Source: Streptomyces sp. NBC_01341 (GTDB lineage: Bacteria; Actinomycetota; Actinomycetes; Streptomycetales; Streptomycetaceae). Taken from it: 64,000 nucleotides of DNA. The notes beneath the pieces are model-generated. The model ran no database searches, had not been told where the DNA came from, and worked only from the letters and a program-made list of their open reading frames with translations. The stretch covers positions 5,518,001-5,582,000 of the forward strand of contig NZ_CP108364.1 of assembly GCF_035946055.1 (NCBI RefSeq), given 5' to 3'. Both the position numbers and the translations under genes were made by a program. This document shows, piece after piece, positions 62,501-64,000 of this stretch. The first letter of the stretch is position 1. The number at the start of each line of letters is the position of its first letter.

Positions 62501-64000
62501 CTCACCGCCCCCGAACTCTCCACCGCCGAACGCGCCCAGGCCGTCGGCGCCGGAAGCCTGCTCGTGCGCAGCGACGACGGCGTATTCCAGTTCATCCACG
62601 GCTCCGTACTCGAATGGCTGGTCGCCCGCGAGGCCGCCCACCGCCTCGACCGGGGCGACGACGGACTCCTGGCCACCCGCACGCTCAGCCGGCTCGCCGT
62701 CGAGTTCCTCTGCGACCTCGCCGACCACGAGCGCTGCGCCCGCTGGGTCCGCGACACCCTCGGCCCCGAAGGGCCACCTTCGGGCGAGACCGCCCGGGCC
62801 AACGCCCTGCGGATCGGCGACCGGCTCCGCGTCCCCGCCGGTGCCGACCTGCGCGGGGCACGGCTCGCGGGCGAGGACCTCTCCCACCGCGACTTCTCCG
62901 GCGCCGACCTCACCGGCGCGGACCTGACCGACGCCCAGCTCACCGGGACCAGCCTCACCGGCGCGGTCCTCCGGGACGCCGTTCTCGCCGGAGCGCGCCT
63001 CGACCACGCGGACCTCACCGGCGCCGACCTCACCGGCGCCGACCTGACCGGCAGCAGGCTCACCGCCGCCGATCTCCGGGGCGCCGACCTCACCGGCAGC
63101 CGCTGGCACCGTGCCGCACTCATCGCCCCCGTCCTCGACGACGCCGTACGCGCCGCCCCGGAACTCGCGGCCGCGGCCATGGCACCGGGAATGGCCGTCG
63201 AAGCCGGGCACCGCCCCTCCTCCGTGGGCGTCCCCTACGGCTTCGACATGCGCACCAGCCGACTGCCCGAACCCATCGCCTACAGCCCCGACGGAGAACT
63301 CCTCGCCGTCGGCAGCGAGGACGGCGGCGTCCTCATCTGCGGCGCAGGCACCGGCCAGGCCCTGCGCACCCTCCAGGGCCACTCGGGACGCGTGTACGCC
63401 GTGAAGATCGCCGCCGACACCATCGCGACCGGCAGCTCCGACGGCACCGTCCGCCTGTGGGACCCGGTGTCAGGGGCATGTCGTCACCGTCTCGACGTCC
63501 ACCCGGACGGCGTCTGGCCCCTCGTCCTCGACACCACCGGCGGTCTCCTCGCCACCGGTGACAAGGACGGACTGGTCACCGTCTGGTCCGTCGCCACCGG
63601 CGACGCGCTGCACCGGCTCCCCGGCCACACCGCGCCCGTCTACACCGCCGTGTTCGGCCCCGGCGGGCGCACGCTGATCACCGGGGACGCGTCCGGAAGG
63701 GTCCGCCGCTGGGACCTCTCCGACGGCTCCTGCGCCGGCGAACTCACCGGTCACCACGGCTCCGTCTACCGCGCGCGGTTCAGCCCCGACGGCTCCCTCC
63801 TCGCCACCGCCGACCAGGGCGGCGCCGACGGCGGCACCGTCCGCATCTGGGACGCCGTCGGCTTCCGGCTGCTGCACACCTTCACCGGGCACAGCGGACG
63901 CGTCTACGCCCTCGACTTCCACCCCGACGGCACCCTCCTGGCCACCGGCGGCACCGAGGGTCAGGTCCGCCTGTGGGACCCCGTCGTCGGCACACCCGCC
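59507..64000 (+). CDS. TIR-phosphoesterase-like-NACHT-pentapeptide-WD40 protein, 5' part
   Basis: An open frame of 1,498 codons with no stop, continuing past the window. TIR (about 12-145) starts FDFFISYSPADEPWAAWMAW with likely NADase E86 in YGRMEW. After a Pro-rich linker (147-205) comes a metallophosphoesterase-like domain (about 212-460) whose ligands are lost: HLAGPDFG (H216), VVTGDL (D258 kept), PGAQD (295-297) and HGPTG (446-450) replace HLSDLHFG, GNHD and GHTH. Residues ~548-657 are of unknown fold. NACHT follows with Walker A GDFGHGKT (717-724) and Walker B LLFDGFDEL (789-797), then pentapeptide repeats (1112-1200) and at least six WD40 repeats (from ~1255). This is an NLR-like STAND architecture: WD40/pentapeptide parts may sense, NACHT oligomerise, and TIR consume NAD. 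Confidence 0.9.
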   Translation, partial: MVSDGELSPEASEFDFFISYSPADEPWAAWMAWTLEEAGYRTVVQAWDFVPGTNFIDYMDRGVSESAAVIAVLSRHYERSIYGRMEWQAALRAAPEAPERRLLTVRVDDMPIEGLLATLTYVDLVGVDTADAARSLLLTRVEQALDGHARPSRRPGYPGTPPAPGRSVRPEAYPPGPDRDTGRGPGWTGRRRPARAPGYPPVATAAPGRDSVTVLHLAGPDFGRGREPETLARQLRGDIVELRDAGAPAPDLLVVTGDLTSSGSPRECDQALGFLTALRSQLELPPQRVVVVPGAQDVNQAACRGYFHTCEADEVAPQAPYWPKWRHYTRLFRSLYQGLDTVFDSDQPWTLFPVPELSTVIAGFNSTMAFSHRPDDQYGSVGRDQVAWFAEALRAYEEEGWLRIGALRHPLTDARHRADTAGGPGPLRDADVLTRLTGPRLNLLLHGPTGGPRTTGGEPTHSEADAGAARLPVFGSAAPARFQLLRIAADGVTRWDDRTPGAAPSRVATGPWRHTGRAFPARAAAPTAPDFDRPPPADTPDDSLTARVKEICRARREGVGLRDIPRRGPGDMAQIMATWQEDGVVRQQRIAIHPDVPTEAELDRFVAQAHAMGAGADAVVVYAGEAPGPALRAHAASGGVRIRLRSFIEFQGLLDLRGYVTAQTARLESSEHYPPARYLTQRYRDADRTGGGEHTGLVEDLIDLLDSDHGRFLLLLGDFGHGKTFALRELARRIPEQLPHLIPLLIPLNTLDRAHTLEGLVAAHLAAHDVDVIDLRALRYMLAEGRVVLLFDGFDELVNRVSYDRAADHLQVLLDAAVDRAKIIVSSRTQHFKSHDQILTALGERVGLLPQRRILSVEGFTPDQIRTYLERLYGDERLAGQRFQLLRDIPDLLTLCRNPRLLSFAAVLGQDRLHAVAGAGRALSPARLYEDVFTSWIGHEEQRGQGGPGAAPGLGAEALWSSVTALALRLWESGRTALRLDELTETVAGTLSGLTGPSLTAPELSTAERAQAVGAGSLLVRSDDGVFQFIHGSVLEWLVAREAAHRLDRGDDGLLATRTLSRLAVEFLCDLADHERCARWVRDTLGPEGPPSGETARANALRIGDRLRVPAGADLRGARLAGEDLSHRDFSGADLTGADLTDAQLTGTSLTGAVLRDAVLAGARLDHADLTGADLTGADLTGSRLTAADLRGADLTGSRWHRAALIAPVLDDAVRAAPELAAAAMAPGMAVEAGHRPSSVGVPYGFDMRTSRLPEPIAYSPDGELLAVGSEDGGVLICGAGTGQALRTLQGHSGRVYAVKIAADTIATGSSDGTVRLWDPVSGACRHRLDVHPDGVWPLVLDTTGGLLATGDKDGLVTVWSVATGDALHRLPGHTAPVYTAVFGPGGRTLITGDASGRVRRWDLSDGSCAGELTGHHGSVYRARFSPDGSLLATADQGGADGGTVRIWDAVGFRLLHTFTGHSGRVYALDFHPDGTLLATGGTEGQVRLWDPVVGTPA
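62843..63106 (+). repeat. Pentapeptide-repeat coding region
   Basis: Within the TIR-NACHT gene, about 17 tandem units of the A(D/N)LxG type (ADLTG, ADLTD, AVLRD, ADLRG) encode a right-handed quadrilateral beta helix. The DNA repeats are imperfect but GC-rich and could recombine. Confidence 0.85.

Noticed and set aside
59960..63382. A 1,140-codon minus-strand frame opposite the TIR-NACHT gene
   Set aside because: Gly/Val/Ala/Glu-rich shadow of the domain-bearing plus-strand frame.

Overview
The window is high-GC actinobacterial DNA and almost certainly Streptomyces. Third-codon positions are nearly all G or C, GTG starts are common, and neighbouring genes repeatedly overlap by 4 bases (ATGA or GTGA). 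The block contains the Streptomyces-type his/trp region: hisDCB-small membrane gene-hisH-priA-Rid-hisF, hisI-trpE-accessory membrane genes-trpC-trpM-trpB-trpA, then lgt and gltBD. Gene names were assigned from protein motifs and recalled family features; no database search was run.

Region by region. 1-7.2 kb: the 5' end of a Tat-exported PhoD alkaline phosphatase, a membrane-anchored thioredoxin-like protein, a membrane protein, a DUF2252 protein and the replicative polymerase dnaE. 7.2-16.1 kb: a small basic protein, a NYN-domain protein, a two-gene ABC exporter, a DUF2567-like membrane protein, YbaK, a Lon-substrate-binding-domain protein, an uncharacterised protein and a membrane protein with a repetitive soluble part. 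16.2-21.9 kb: the main histidine operon. 22.1-30.2 kb: a secreted cutinase/PET-hydrolase-like lipase, an alpha/beta hydrolase, a large LuxR (LAL) regulator, a PucR/CdaR-type regulator and a sodium:solute symporter. 30.3-38.9 kb: a TIGR03085-type protein, hisI and the tryptophan genes, then a second membrane-anchored DsbA-like protein. PriA (HisA plus TrpF activity) explains why no trpF lies with the other trp genes.

39-49 kb: lgt, then a tightly coupled minus-strand operon of seven genes: four different ADP-ribosylglycohydrolase (ARH/DraG) family proteins, a ribokinase-like kinase, a CaiB-type CoA transferase and a CitE/HpcH-type lyase. This looks like an undescribed catabolic or salvage system. 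Divergent from it is a VIT/CCC1-like metal transporter gene preceded by a possible transcription attenuator. 49.4-55.5 kb: gltB and gltD, with GlnR-box-like sequences upstream. 55.7-59.5 kb: an unknown membrane-anchored protein, a cupin-like protein, an inositol-monophosphatase-family protein and a convergent SLC13/ArsB-type transporter.

The last 4.5 kb (59507 to the window end) is one uninterrupted frame with no stop. It encodes the first ~1,500 residues of a multidomain protein: TIR, a metallophosphoesterase-like domain whose metal ligands are lost, NACHT NTPase, pentapeptide repeats and WD40 repeats. This is an NLR-like STAND architecture of the kind found in bacterial immunity and signalling. 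It starts 6 bp from the divergent transporter gene and is cut by the window edge. I saw no tRNA, rRNA, CRISPR array, insertion sequence or origin.
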